A stretch of DNA of 64,000 bases from assembly GCA_020633295.1 (NCBI GenBank), contig JACKDW010000029.1, forward strand, positions 1-64,000, written 5' to 3'. The stretch is from Myxococcales bacterium (GTDB lineage: Bacteria; Myxococcota_A; Polyangia; Nannocystales; Nannocystaceae). How positions within the stretch are numbered: the first letter of the stretch is position 1; every line of letters starts with the position of its first letter. Made by a program: the position numbers and the translations under genes. Shown here piece after piece: positions 40,612 to 49,173 of the stretch. The notes beneath the pieces are model-generated. The model ran no database searches and was not told the origin of the DNA. It saw only the letters and a list, made by a program, of their open reading frames with translations.

Positions 40612-41190
40612 ATGCACAACACACCGCGCACCCCCACCCGCCCGCTCGCCGCCCTCGTCATGTCGCTCGCCCTGGCCATGTCCGCGTCCGCCTGTCAGCC
40701 CGCGACGGACGGCGCCGCCCCGGCCGATCGCAGCGGTGAGCTCGGAGCGAGCGAAGCCATGCAAATCACCATCGACACCACCGACGAGCTCAGCGAGGCG
40801 CAGCTGCACGCGATCGCCCAGTACGTCGAGCAGAACGCCGCCGGCGACGTCGCCGGCGCGAAGGTCAAGGTCCGCAAGGACGGCGACTCGACCGCGCTGG
40901 AGGTCGTCTTGATGGGCCAGAACCTCGGCGACGGCGCCGGGATCGAGGGCCAGCTCAAGGCGCAGTTCCCCGAGCTCGCGAGCGCGTCGATCTCGGTCGG
41001 CGAGGCGCCCGCGGACGACGAGCCGATGGTCCACTCGGACGCCGAGGACCCTGCGGTCGCCGAGCAGGAGATCCTCGAGCAGCTGCAGGAGCAGGGCGTC
41101 GAGGGCGAGATCAACGTCGAGGTCAACGACGACGAAGAGGGCCACCGCCAGGTCGAGGTCAAGGTCAAGAAGACCGTCGAGGGCGAGTGA
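40612..41190 (+). CDS. Acidic putative lipoprotein
   Basis: 192 residues. Signal peptide and lipobox-like S-A-S-A-C near 28, then a strongly acidic mature protein with two weakly similar halves: ITIDTTDELSEAQLHAIAQYVEQ then AKVKVRKDGDSTALEVVLMG, and EILEQLQEQGVEGEINVEVND then HRQVEVKVKKTV. This suggests a duplicated small alpha/beta fold. ATG 40612 with GGAG six bases upstream is preferred; GTG 40594 with AGGAG three bases upstream is possible. No function assigned. Confidence 0.75.
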   Translation: MHNTPRTPTRPLAALVMSLALAMSASACQPATDGAAPADRSGELGASEAMQITIDTTDELSEAQLHAIAQYVEQNAAGDVAGAKVKVRKDGDSTALEVVLMGQNLGDGAGIEGQLKAQFPELASASISVGEAPADDEPMVHSDAEDPAVAEQEILEQLQEQGVEGEINVEVNDDEEGHRQVEVKVKKTVEGE

Positions 41191-41339
41191 TCACGCCGCG
41201 AGGCTGACGCGCCGCCGAGCACGCTCATGCGCGCGCGAGCGCCGGGCCCCCGCCCGGCGCTCGCCGCTCGTGGGACCTGTTCGCGCGACCAGCTGGGCCG
41301 TGACGAATCGGCGGGTCGCCTCGCGCTCGCCGCGGGCCG

Positions 41340-41876
41340 CTACGGCACGCCGCAGATGCCGATGTGCTCCCCGCCCAGCGGGACGGCGCCCGTGAACCAC
41401 GCGAGGCACTTCTCGACGCCGCCGCACGCGTCCGCGCGCTCGAGGTCACACCAGGACGCGCAGCAGCCCGCGCCCGAACAGCCGGCGACGATGAGCCCGG
41501 TGTTGCAGTACAGCCCCGGGCGACACTCCGCCGGACCGCCGCACTCGTCGCCGAGCCCGCCGGCGGTGTCGACGAGGTAGTCCATGCACTGGAAGCCCTT
41601 GCCGTCGGGCAGGCACGAGCGGCCGTCGCCGCAGGCCTGATCGAGCGGGTCACACTGGATGACGTCCTCGTCGTCCGCGCCCTCCGAGCCGCCGTCGCTG
41701 TCCGTCGCCTCATCGTCGTCCGTGGTCGAGCCGCCGTAGCCCCCGGTGCAGGCGACCGGCCACGCGAGCGCACCGGCGAGCGCGCAGGCGCGAGCGAGCG
41801 CGCCGAGTCGGGAGGACGTGTGGGGGGCGCGCGATGGCTCGCTCAGGATCTCGCTCGGGATCTCGCTCGGGATCAT
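41340..41876 (-). CDS. Cys-rich lipoprotein with Asp/Ser linker
   Basis: 178 residues from ATG 41876; GTG 41885 is an alternative. The Pro-Ser-Glu N-terminus is encoded by short direct repeats (gatctcgctcgg). A hydrophobic stretch and lipobox P-V-A-C near 39 precede a Gly/Asp/Ser linker and a disulfide-rich C-terminal domain with ~15 cysteines (CDPLDQACGDGRSC, GCSGAGCCASWCDL). The pattern is typical of myxobacterial surface lipoproteins. Divergent from the quinone oxidoreductase gene. Confidence 0.75.
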   Translation of the reverse strand: MIPSEIPSEILSEPSRAPHTSSRLGALARACALAGALAWPVACTGGYGGSTTDDDEATDSDGGSEGADDEDVIQCDPLDQACGDGRSCLPDGKGFQCMDYLVDTAGGLGDECGGPAECRPGLYCNTGLIVAGCSGAGCCASWCDLERADACGGVEKCLAWFTGAVPLGGEHIGICGVP

Positions 41877-41976
41877 TGGACGCACGGGCACTTCCCTTCC
41901 TCGAGCCCGTTTCCGGGCGCGCCCCGCGATCTTACACGTCGCCGGCTGGCGGCGCGGCCGCGCGCGCGAATCCGAG

Positions 41977-41982
41977 TATCGT
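41977..41982 (+). promoter_or_regulatory. -10-like element of the quinone oxidoreductase gene
   Basis: TATCGT ends 6 bases before ATG 41989, the leaderless spacing seen across the window. Confidence 0.4.
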
Positions 41983-41988
41983 GCGGTC

Positions 41989-42990
41989 ATGCCCGTGCCG
42001 ACGACGACCCGCGCGATCCAGCTCCACGAGCTCGGGGGCCCCGAGGTGCTGCGGCTCGACGCCGTCGAGCTGCCGACCGCGCTCGCCCCGACCGAGCTGC
42101 TGATCCGGCAGACCGCCGTCGGCCTCAACTTCATCGACACCTATCACCGCCGCGGCGTCTACCCGCTGCCCTCGCTGCCGCACGGGCTCGGCATGGAGGC
42201 GGCGGGCGTCGTGCTCGCGACCGGCGAGGGCGTGGACGCGTTCGCGCCCGGCGACCGCGTCGCCTACGCCGGCGGCCCCCCGGGGGCCTACCGCGAGCAC
42301 CGCGTCATGCCGCAGGCGCTCGTCGTGCCGGTGCCCGATCACCTCGACGACCGCCGCGCCGCGGCCGCGCTGCTCAAGGGCATGACCGTCGAGTACCTGA
42401 TTCTCCGGACATTCAAGGTCGCGCCCGGCATGACGGTGCTGTGGCACGCCGCCGCCGGCGGCCTCGGGCTGATCGCGTGCCAGTGGCTCAAGCACCTCGG
42501 CGCGACCGTCATCGGCACCGTCGGCAGCGAGGCCAAGGCCGCGCTCGCGGCCGAGCACGGCTGTGACCACCCGATCGTCTACACGCGCGAGGACTTCGTG
42601 GCGCGCGTCCGCGAGCTCACCGGCGGCGCCGGCGTGCCGGTCGTCTACGACTCCGTCGGGCGCGCGACCTACGAGGGCTCGCTCGACTGCCTCGCGCCCC
42701 GCGGGATGCTCGTGGCCTCGGGCAACGCCTCGGGGACGATCCCGCCCGTCGACCCCCTCGAGCTCACGCGCCGCGGCTCGCTGTACATGACGCGCCCCAG
42801 CCTGATGCACTACGTCGCGACCGCCGCCGAGCTGCGCGCGAGCGCGCGCGCGCTGTTCGACGTGCTCGAGCGCGGCGCCGTCTCGGTCGACCCGCGCCCC
42901 GATCAAATCTGGCCGCTCGACCAGGCCAGCGCGGCACACCGCGCGCTCGAGGGTCGCGCGACCACCGGCTCCTGCTTGCTGATCCCCTGA
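41989..42990 (+). CDS. qor: Quinone oxidoreductase (zinc-independent MDR family)
   Basis: 333 residues, the usual QOR length. AIQLHELGGPEVLRL and TAVGLNFIDTYHRRGVYPLP are near-diagnostic for NADPH:quinone oxidoreductase; LWHAAAGGLGLIACQWLKHLGA is the NADPH Rossmann motif, and MRPSLMHY-like TRPSLMHYVAT follows. It reduces quinones by one electron using NADPH, in the cytoplasm. The catalytic zinc ligands of alcohol dehydrogenases are absent, as expected. ATG 41989 is fixed by TATCGT six bases upstream. Confidence 0.92.
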   Translation: MPVPTTTRAIQLHELGGPEVLRLDAVELPTALAPTELLIRQTAVGLNFIDTYHRRGVYPLPSLPHGLGMEAAGVVLATGEGVDAFAPGDRVAYAGGPPGAYREHRVMPQALVVPVPDHLDDRRAAAALLKGMTVEYLILRTFKVAPGMTVLWHAAAGGLGLIACQWLKHLGATVIGTVGSEAKAALAAEHGCDHPIVYTREDFVARVRELTGGAGVPVVYDSVGRATYEGSLDCLAPRGMLVASGNASGTIPPVDPLELTRRGSLYMTRPSLMHYVATAAELRASARALFDVLERGAVSVDPRPDQIWPLDQASAAHRALEGRATTGSCLLIP

Positions 42991-42998
42991 GCCCGCGC

Positions 42999-44321
42999 CT
43001 ACGAGTGCACGTCGCGGCGCGGCAGGCCGAGCGACAGCGAGATCGGGACGAGCATCGCCGCGGCGCCGCCGAGGTACGGCAGCGTCGCGCCGTAGCGCCA
43101 GTAGAGCGCGCTCGCGACGAGCGGCGCGACGGCGCGCCCGAGCGAGCCGAGCGAGCGAAACACCCCCAGGACCTCGCCCTGGCGGTGATCGGGGGCGTAG
43201 AGCGAGACGAGGCTGGTGAGCGCCGGGGTCGCGAGCGCGCTGCCGATCGCGAGCAGCGTCAGGCCGGCGTACATCACCCACTGCGCGCCGGCGAGGCCGA
43301 TGACCGCGAGCCCGCCGGTGAGGATCGCGAAGCCGAGCCGGATCAGGCGCAGCTCCCCGAGCCGGGGCGCGAGCTGGCGCACCACCCCGCCCTGCACGAG
43401 CGCGATGATGATCCCGACCCACAGAAACAGGTACACGTTATCGCGCGAGGTGTAGCCGAAGCGGTCGCGCGCCAGGAAGGTCAGCGTGAACTCCATCCCG
43501 GCGAACGCGATAATGAACACCAGGTAGATCAGGTTCGTGCGGTCGACGCCCGGCAGCCGCGTCGGCTGCAGCAGCGCGAGCGGGTTCACCGGCCTGCGCG
43601 TCTCGCTGGGGTCGGGCGCGCGCGCGATCCGGGTCTCGGGGAAGCGCGTGATGACCCAGATCAGGTTCCACAGCGACAGCACGAGCGCCGCGAGGGCTGG
43701 GGCCGAGAACGGGTTGATCCCGGGGACGAACGCGAGCGCGCCGGTCAGGTCGACGGCCGAGAGCCCGCCGCCGATCGCCGGCCCGATGATGAAGCCGACG
43801 CCGAAGGCCGCCCCGAGCATGCCCATGGCCTTCGTCCGCGAGCGCGCGTCGGTGACGTCGGCGATCGCCGCCGAGGCGACCGAGATGTTCCCGCTCGCCA
43901 GCCCGCCGATCACGCGCGCGAACAGGAGCAGCGAGAAGCTGCCCGCGACCACCCACAGCGCGTAGGAGAGCGCGGTCCCGGCGACCGTCCACACCAGCAC
44001 GCTGCGCCGGCCCAGGCGGTCCGAGAGCGCGCCCCACACGGGCGCCGCGAGGAACTGCAGCAGGGAGTAGATCGAGCCGAGGACGCCGCCGAAGAGCACC
44101 TGCGTGTAGAACTCGGACTGCCCGCCGTCGGCCCCGGCGAGGGCCTGCAGCGCGCGCATCAGCTGACCCAAGAGACCTGTACTACCGGCCCCGCCGAGGT
44201 AGTACTCCAGCATCTCCGGGAACAGCGGGAAGATGATCGAGAAGCCGACCAGATCGAGGAACACGGTCAGCAGGATCACGCCCAGACCCGGCGTCTTGCG
44301 CCCTGGCTCGTCCACGCTCAT
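42999..44321 (-). CDS. MFS transporter (TetA/MFS multidrug-type)
   Basis: 440 residues, about twelve membrane helices. The loop 2-3 signature is present as WGALSDRLGRRSVLVW, and helix 4 carries ARVIGGLASGN. Typical of drug/H+ antiporters of the TetA type; an atypical periplasmic loop of ~35 residues follows helix 1. The substrate is not predictable. ATG 44321 is preferred because GGAG lies 6 bases upstream; ATG 44339 is possible. Convergent with qor, 8 bases apart. Confidence 0.87.
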   Translation of the reverse strand: MSVDEPGRKTPGLGVILLTVFLDLVGFSIIFPLFPEMLEYYLGGAGSTGLLGQLMRALQALAGADGGQSEFYTQVLFGGVLGSIYSLLQFLAAPVWGALSDRLGRRSVLVWTVAGTALSYALWVVAGSFSLLLFARVIGGLASGNISVASAAIADVTDARSRTKAMGMLGAAFGVGFIIGPAIGGGLSAVDLTGALAFVPGINPFSAPALAALVLSLWNLIWVITRFPETRIARAPDPSETRRPVNPLALLQPTRLPGVDRTNLIYLVFIIAFAGMEFTLTFLARDRFGYTSRDNVYLFLWVGIIIALVQGGVVRQLAPRLGELRLIRLGFAILTGGLAVIGLAGAQWVMYAGLTLLAIGSALATPALTSLVSLYAPDHRQGEVLGVFRSLGSLGRAVAPLVASALYWRYGATLPYLGGAAAMLVPISLSLGLPRRDVHS

Positions 44322-44498
44322 GCCCTGCTCCGCCGTCATCGCCGCTCGCGCGCTCGCGCCTGCGCCGGGACCATAGCAGCCATCCGCGCACGCTCACATC
44401 GCGCGCGCGCGAGCAGGGCGGCGCGGCGCCCCCGGCGGGCGGAGCACCCTCACACCTGGGTTGATCCCGGTCTGTGAATCTCTGTTAGGTTCTCGGGG

Positions 44499-45086
44499 GT
44501 GCAGCGCGAAGCGCGGATCTTCTGGACGCTGATCGTGATGCTCCTGGGCGCCTCCCTGTTCTTCGGCCTCGGCGCCGAGGTCCGGCGGCGCGAGGCGCAG
44601 CAGGGTGACACGGTGGTCCTGACGACCGGCGAGCTCGTCACGCTGGAGCATGTGCTCGACGGCGACACCCTCATGGTGGTCAAGGCCGACAGCAGCACCG
44701 TCGTCATCCGGCTGCTGGGGATCAAGGCGCTCGACCCCCAGCACGAGCGCTTCGGGGAGGACGCGGCGAAGGCGCTCGCGGGCTACCTCAACGGCCGCAG
44801 CGCCCGCGTCCGCGTCGCGCTGACGCCCGACGGCAAGACCAAGAGCGACCGCCACGACCGCGTCATCGCCGAGCTGTTCGTCGGCGACAAGAACCTCGGC
44901 CTCGAGCTCGTCAAGCGCGGGCTGGCGCTGGTCTACACGCCCTACCCCTTCGACTCGATCAGCGGCTACCTCGAGCAGCAGGGCCGCGCGCGTGACCGCG
45001 GCGAGGGGCTGTGGGGCGACAGCAAGACCGCGCGCAAGGCCGACGCGATGCTCGACGAGTGGAACGAGCGGAGGGAGAGCGAGTGA
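44499..45086 (+). CDS. Thermonuclease (SNase) family protein, membrane-anchored
   Basis: 195 residues. One N-terminal membrane segment (FWTLIVMLLGASLFFGLGA), then an SNase OB fold: VLDGDTLMVV, IRLLGIKALD, HDRVIAELFVGDKNLGLELVKRGLALVY. The usual catalytic Arg of R-L-x-G-I is present, but the second catalytic residues (Glu, Arg of the E-R pair) are only partly visible. Predicted periplasmic nuclease-like domain. GTG start 7 bases after TAGGTT. Its stop overlaps the GTG of the K+ channel gene (45083-45086). Confidence 0.82.
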   Translation: MQREARIFWTLIVMLLGASLFFGLGAEVRRREAQQGDTVVLTTGELVTLEHVLDGDTLMVVKADSSTVVIRLLGIKALDPQHERFGEDAAKALAGYLNGRSARVRVALTPDGKTKSDRHDRVIAELFVGDKNLGLELVKRGLALVYTPYPFDSISGYLEQQGRARDRGEGLWGDSKTARKADAMLDEWNERRESE

Positions 45087-46123
45087 ACCTCGTCCTCCTG
45101 CGCATGCTCAAGCGCACGCTCGTGCGCCCGACCGCGACCACGCGCGTCGGCATCCTGCTGATCGCGGTGCTGCTGTACGGCACCACCGGCTTCCTCTACT
45201 TCGAGATCCCGCAGAACCCCGATCTCAGCTGGGCGGACGGCTTCTGGTGGGCGGTCGTCACCGTCACGACGGTCGGCTACGGCGACATCTCGCCGTCGAG
45301 CGTCGGCGGCCAGTTCCTCGTCGCGATGCCGCTGATGCTGCTCGGCATCGGCATCATCGGCTACGTCCTCTCGCTCGCCGCGACCGCGCTGATCGAGGCC
45401 AAGAACAAGGAGATACGCGGCATGGGCGTACACGAGCTCCGCAACCACCTGGTGCTGATCAACTACCCGAGCGAGGACAAGGTCCGCCGCGTGCTCGCAG
45501 AGCTGCGCAGCGACACGACCTTCGGGCGCACCAAGGAGATCGTGCTCGTCGACGACACGCTCGAGGAGCTCCCGCCCTCGCTCGCGGACCGCGGGCTCCG
45601 CTTCATCCGCGGCAACCCGATGTTCGACGAGACGCTCTCGCGCGCCTGCCTCGACACCGCGAGCCACGCGATCGTGCTGGTCAAGACGCCCGGGAACCCC
45701 AGCTCCGACAACAAGAACGTCGCCATCACGCTGGCGATCGAGGCGCGCGCGCCCGACGTCTTCACGGTCGTCGAGTGCGTCAACATGGACAGCCAGGAGC
45801 TGCTCAAGAAGGCGGGCAGCGACGCGATCGTCTGCGCCGCGCGCTTCGACGCCCACTTCGTCAGCCACGAGCTGCTCAACCCGGGCGTGCAGGACGTCAT
45901 CGACGAGATGACGACGAACCTCCACGGCGTCCAGATCTACTTGACCGAGTACAACGGCTCGGACTCCTACGGCGCGGTCGCCGACAAGTGCGCGAAGCAC
46001 AAGCACATCGCGATCGGCGTGCGCCGCGGGAAGTCGACCATGCTCAACCCGACGCGCGAATTCAAGCTCGAGCCCGGGGACCGCGTCATCACGCTGGGCC
46101 CGACGCGCCTCGGTTCGCTGTGA
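45083..46123 (+). CDS. Potassium channel with RCK (TrkA-N) domain
   Basis: 346 residues. Two membrane helices flank the selectivity filter TVTTVGYGDISP; the pore is of the 2TM type. The cytoplasmic RCK/TrkA-N domain follows (NHLVLINYPSEDKVRRVL, IVLVDDTLEE, FIRGNPMFDETLSRA), then a TrkA-C-like part. It conducts K+ and is gated by a ligand bound to the RCK ring. GTG 45083 overlaps the nuclease stop as GTGA, with GGAGGGAG upstream, so translation is coupled. Inner membrane. Confidence 0.9.
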   Translation: MNLVLLRMLKRTLVRPTATTRVGILLIAVLLYGTTGFLYFEIPQNPDLSWADGFWWAVVTVTTVGYGDISPSSVGGQFLVAMPLMLLGIGIIGYVLSLAATALIEAKNKEIRGMGVHELRNHLVLINYPSEDKVRRVLAELRSDTTFGRTKEIVLVDDTLEELPPSLADRGLRFIRGNPMFDETLSRACLDTASHAIVLVKTPGNPSSDNKNVAITLAIEARAPDVFTVVECVNMDSQELLKKAGSDAIVCAARFDAHFVSHELLNPGVQDVIDEMTTNLHGVQIYLTEYNGSDSYGAVADKCAKHKHIAIGVRRGKSTMLNPTREFKLEPGDRVITLGPTRLGSL

Positions 46124-46158
46124 ATTCGCCGGGGGTTCTCCCATATGATTCAGAGGCC

Positions 46159-47646
46159 ATGCGATCGTCGCTCGCCCTCGCCCTCGCCCTCGCGCTCGTC
46201 GGCCCCGCGTGCAGCTCGCCGACGCCGCGACCCGACGCCGCGCCGACCCCGGAGGCGCCCGCGGACGACGCGGCCGACGACGCCCCGCCCGCCGCGACGC
46301 CGCCCGAGAACCCGGGCCTGTACGAGGCCTGGGAGCAGACCTTCCGCTCCGAGGACCACGCCCGCGTCACCGCGATCGCGGCGACGCCCGCCGGCGAGCT
46401 CGTGCTGGGCGGGTACCTGCGCGGCAACCTGCGGCTCTATGAGCACGAGCTCGCGCCCCAGGGCGGCGACGACGTGCTGCTCGTGCGGACGAACGCCGAG
46501 GGCGTGCCACGCTGGGCGCGGTCGCTCGGCGACAGCTCGCTGCAGCAGCTCAACGCGCTCGCGCTGACGCCGGACGGCGACGCGCTGATCGCCGGCGTCT
46601 TCACGCACCGCATCCCGCTCGCCGAGGCGCGCGTCTCCAAGGGGCACGTCGACATCTTCCTCGCCCGCCTCGCCCCCAACGGAGATGTGCGCTGGGACAG
46701 GACGTTCGGGGACGTCTCGGCCGACGCGGTCGAGGCGCTCGCGCTCGACCGCGCCGGCGACCTCTGGGTGACGGGCTGGTTCCGGCACACGCTCGACCTC
46801 GGCGACGGCGCGCCGCTGACCGCCCGCGGCGAGCAGGACGCGTTCGTCGCCCGCTACTCGCCCGCGGGCGAGCTGCGCTGGTCCCTGCAGCTCGGCGTCA
46901 CCGGCGTGCAGCTCGGGCGAGCGCTCGCGCTCACGCCCGACGGCGACGTGCTCGTCGCCGGGCTCACGAGCGGCGCGCTCGAGCTCGGCGAGCACCAGCT
47001 CGACAGCGGCAGCCTCGAGGACATCTTCCTCGCCCGCCTGAGCCCCGAGGGCGCGCCACGCTGGCTCCGCGCGGTCGGCCACCCGGGCTACCGCGAGCAG
47101 CTCCACGGCGTCGCGTGCAGCCCCGCCGGCGCCGTCGTGCTCTCCGCGCGCCGCGGCCCCGAGCTCGAGCTCGACGAGCTCACGCTGCCGCGCACCCGCG
47201 ACTCGAGCCCGCTGCTCGCCAGCTTCGACGGCGACGGGAAGGCGCGCTGGGCCGCCGCGCCCGACGACCGCTTCCACGCGCTCGCCGACCGCGGGCTCGG
47301 GGTGCTCAGCGGCGGCGACATCGTCGTGCTCGGCGGCACCGCGCCCGCGCGGCATTCGTTCCGCGACGCCGAGGGCGTCGGCGAGGAGATGCTGCTGCAG
47401 CGCGTCTCCGAGGACGGCGCGCGGCGCTCCGATCCGCTCCTGCTCACGACCAACGCGTGGGGTCGCGGCACCGCGCTCACGGTCCTCCCGGGCGACCACG
47501 TAATCGTCGCCGGGACCGAGATCCACCCGCTGAGCGACCCGAACCGCCCGCGCCTGCGCTCTGTTGAGCACGTCGTGCTGCGCGGCTACGAGCTCACCGA
47601 GTCGGCCGGCGCGACGCCCCCCGCCGCGCCGCCCCCCCAGCCGTGA
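46159..47646 (+). CDS. SBBP-like beta-propeller lipoprotein
   Basis: 495 residues. Signal peptide with lipobox-like V-G-P-A-C at ~17 and a Pro/Ala/Asp linker to ~55. Then about seven repeats of the form D-x-F-L-A-R-L-x-P-x-G-x-x-x-W (DVLLVRTNAEGVPRWARSLG, DIFLARLAPNGDVRWDRTFG, DAFVARYSPAGELRWSLQLG, DIFLARLSPEGAPRWLRAVG), the SBBP pattern common in myxobacterial exported propellers. The protein probably sits on the cell surface. 35 bases after the channel gene but with its own -10-like TATGAT. Confidence 0.82.
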   Translation: MRSSLALALALALVGPACSSPTPRPDAAPTPEAPADDAADDAPPAATPPENPGLYEAWEQTFRSEDHARVTAIAATPAGELVLGGYLRGNLRLYEHELAPQGGDDVLLVRTNAEGVPRWARSLGDSSLQQLNALALTPDGDALIAGVFTHRIPLAEARVSKGHVDIFLARLAPNGDVRWDRTFGDVSADAVEALALDRAGDLWVTGWFRHTLDLGDGAPLTARGEQDAFVARYSPAGELRWSLQLGVTGVQLGRALALTPDGDVLVAGLTSGALELGEHQLDSGSLEDIFLARLSPEGAPRWLRAVGHPGYREQLHGVACSPAGAVVLSARRGPELELDELTLPRTRDSSPLLASFDGDGKARWAAAPDDRFHALADRGLGVLSGGDIVVLGGTAPARHSFRDAEGVGEEMLLQRVSEDGARRSDPLLLTTNAWGRGTALTVLPGDHVIVAGTEIHPLSDPNRPRLRSVEHVVLRGYELTESAGATPPAAPPPQP

Positions 47647-48025
47647 GCGCGCGCGGGTCCGGGAGCCGAGCGCGGCGCGACGGACACCGGCTGACTTCGT
47701 CGTGTCCGTCGTCCCCCAAGGCGCGCGCGCCGACCCGGCGCGCCTCGAGATGATCCCGCGCGCGCGCCGTAACTGCGCTTACGGAGTCAACGCTCATGTC
47801 TCTTAGGCCAGAATCGCGCGAGCGCGAGAGAACCGCCCAGAACCGGCCCCCCGCGCCCTGAATCGCGACGCCCGCGCGCTGGACCGGCGGGCCGCCCGGC
47901 TCCCGTCGCGCGCCCGGGGGCCGAAAGCCGCGCGGCTCGTTGTACATGCAACAGCAGCAATATTAAAAACGAGAGCGCGCGACCGATAGGAGTCGCGCGC
48001 TCTCGCTCGTGTGGACCCGGTTAGG
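47647..48025. other. Gap with a terminator and AT-rich patch
   Basis: 379 bases without a gene. Its right end holds a strong minus-strand terminator and an AT-rich patch around 47940-47970 (TTGTACATG, CAATATTAAAAA). The rest is GC-rich and unremarkable; frames across it are Arg-rich shadows. Confidence 0.5.
47962..48004 (-). terminator. Intrinsic terminator of the Fis-type regulator gene
   Basis: Perfect 13-bp stem GAGAGCGCGCGAC / GTCGCGCGCTCTC with an 8-base loop, followed on the minus strand by a run of five T. The best intrinsic terminator in the window. Confidence 0.85.
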
Positions 48026-48268
48026 TCACTTCGCGGCGCCCAGGACCTGCGGGCCCGTGGGCTGCACCACCGTGGTCTGGACCGGCGTCATCGACTGCCG
48101 CGCGCGCGGCCACTCGATGTTGTGCTTGATGATCCGGCGCTTGAGCGCGTGCCGGGTGATGCCGAGGAGGTTCGACGCCTCGACGATGCTCCCTGCGTTG
48201 TGCAGCGCAGTCTCACAGAGGAACTTCTCGGCGTCGGCCAGGTTGAGGGATTTGAGAACGAGAGGCAT
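48026..48268 (-). CDS. Small Fis-type HTH protein
   Basis: 80 residues. SLNLADAEKFLCETALHNAGSIVEASNLLGITRHALKRRIIKHNIEW is a Fis-family DNA-binding helix-turn-helix, the C-terminal module of NtrC-type activators, here without the ATPase. The tail is Pro/Gln/Val-rich and lacks structure. Stand-alone proteins of this type bind DNA as dimers. A strong terminator follows, so it is monocistronic. Targets unknown. Confidence 0.8.
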   Translation of the reverse strand: MPLVLKSLNLADAEKFLCETALHNAGSIVEASNLLGITRHALKRRIIKHNIEWPRARQSMTPVQTTVVQPTGPQVLGAAK

Positions 48269-48581
48269 GGCTACAGAGGGTAGAGGAATGCGCCGCGAGG
48301 GTCTGGATCAAGATCGCGCGCGATCACGCCGGGGAACTCACGACCCGCGGGCCGGTTTCAAAGGACAGGTTCTCCGATCGTGGACCTGACACTTGAACAG
48401 CTCAAAGGGACATGTTCCTAAAGATTAATTCGAGCACGCGCGCGCCCCGCGCTCGGCCCGCGCGCCCGCGCGCCCGCGCGCCCGCGTGCCGCGGCGCCAG
48501 GCCGCGAGAACGCCCTTCTGGACCGCGCGCGGGCCCGGTTCCGGGCTTCGGGCGCGTCGCGCGCGGCGCTACAGTGCGCGG
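48269..48581. other. Gap upstream of the Fis-type gene
   Basis: 313 bases. It includes an AT-richer patch 48389-48430 with the near-palindrome GGGACATGTTCC (48407-48418), which could control the Fis-type gene, and TACAGT (48570-48575) six bases before GTG 48582. No coding sequence supported. Confidence 0.4.
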
Positions 48582-49163
48582 GTGGGGCTCGTCATCACGA
48601 TCGCGGCGGCCGTCGGGCTGCTCGCCGCGGGCATGGCCCTCTTCGCGTTCGCGCGCACGCGGGGCGCGCGAGCGCCTGCGGCGGCTGCAGGCCGCGAGCG
48701 GCGGCTCGCGCGCGCGCTCGCGAGCGCGACGTTGTCACATGGTCTTTCCGACATTCTCGCGCGCCCGCGCGCGTTGAAGATCGAGCTCGAGGCGATCGCC
48801 CTCTACGCGCGGCAGTTCGCGGGCGTCGGCGACGCGGTCGAGCTGCCCGACGCGCGCGCGCGCGGCCGTCGACGTCCGCTGTGGCATCGCCTCGAGGGCG
48901 CGAGCTTCGACTACGCGGTCGCGCGCGCGGGCGACGGGCTGCGCGAGTGGCTCGCGCGTCACGACGCGCTCGAGCCGCTCGAGCGCGCCGTGCTCGAGCG
49001 CCTCAACCTCGACGCCGCGCCGATCCGCGAGCTGCTGCGCCGCGACCTCCAGCGCGAGGATCAGGACCCCGCCGCGCTGACGCCCGCGCTCTCCCGCGTC
49101 CGCGCGACGCTCGAGCGCTTCGAGCTCGAGCTGCGCAGCTACAGCCCGCAGGCCTACCGCTGA
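48582..49163 (+). CDS. Membrane-anchored protein of unknown function
   Basis: 193 residues from GTG 48582, fixed by TACAGT exactly 6 bases upstream. One N-terminal membrane helix (VITIAAAVGLLAAGMALFAF), then an Arg/Ala-rich stretch and a helical charged domain (LEPLERAVLERLNLDAAPIRELLRRDL; a coiled-coil-like end). No motif recognised. Convergent with the SGNH hydrolase gene. Confidence 0.7.
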   Translation: MGLVITIAAAVGLLAAGMALFAFARTRGARAPAAAAGRERRLARALASATLSHGLSDILARPRALKIELEAIALYARQFAGVGDAVELPDARARGRRRPLWHRLEGASFDYAVARAGDGLREWLARHDALEPLERAVLERLNLDAAPIRELLRRDLQREDQDPAALTPALSRVRATLERFELELRSYSPQAYR

Positions 49164-49173
49164 CCCGGCGCGC

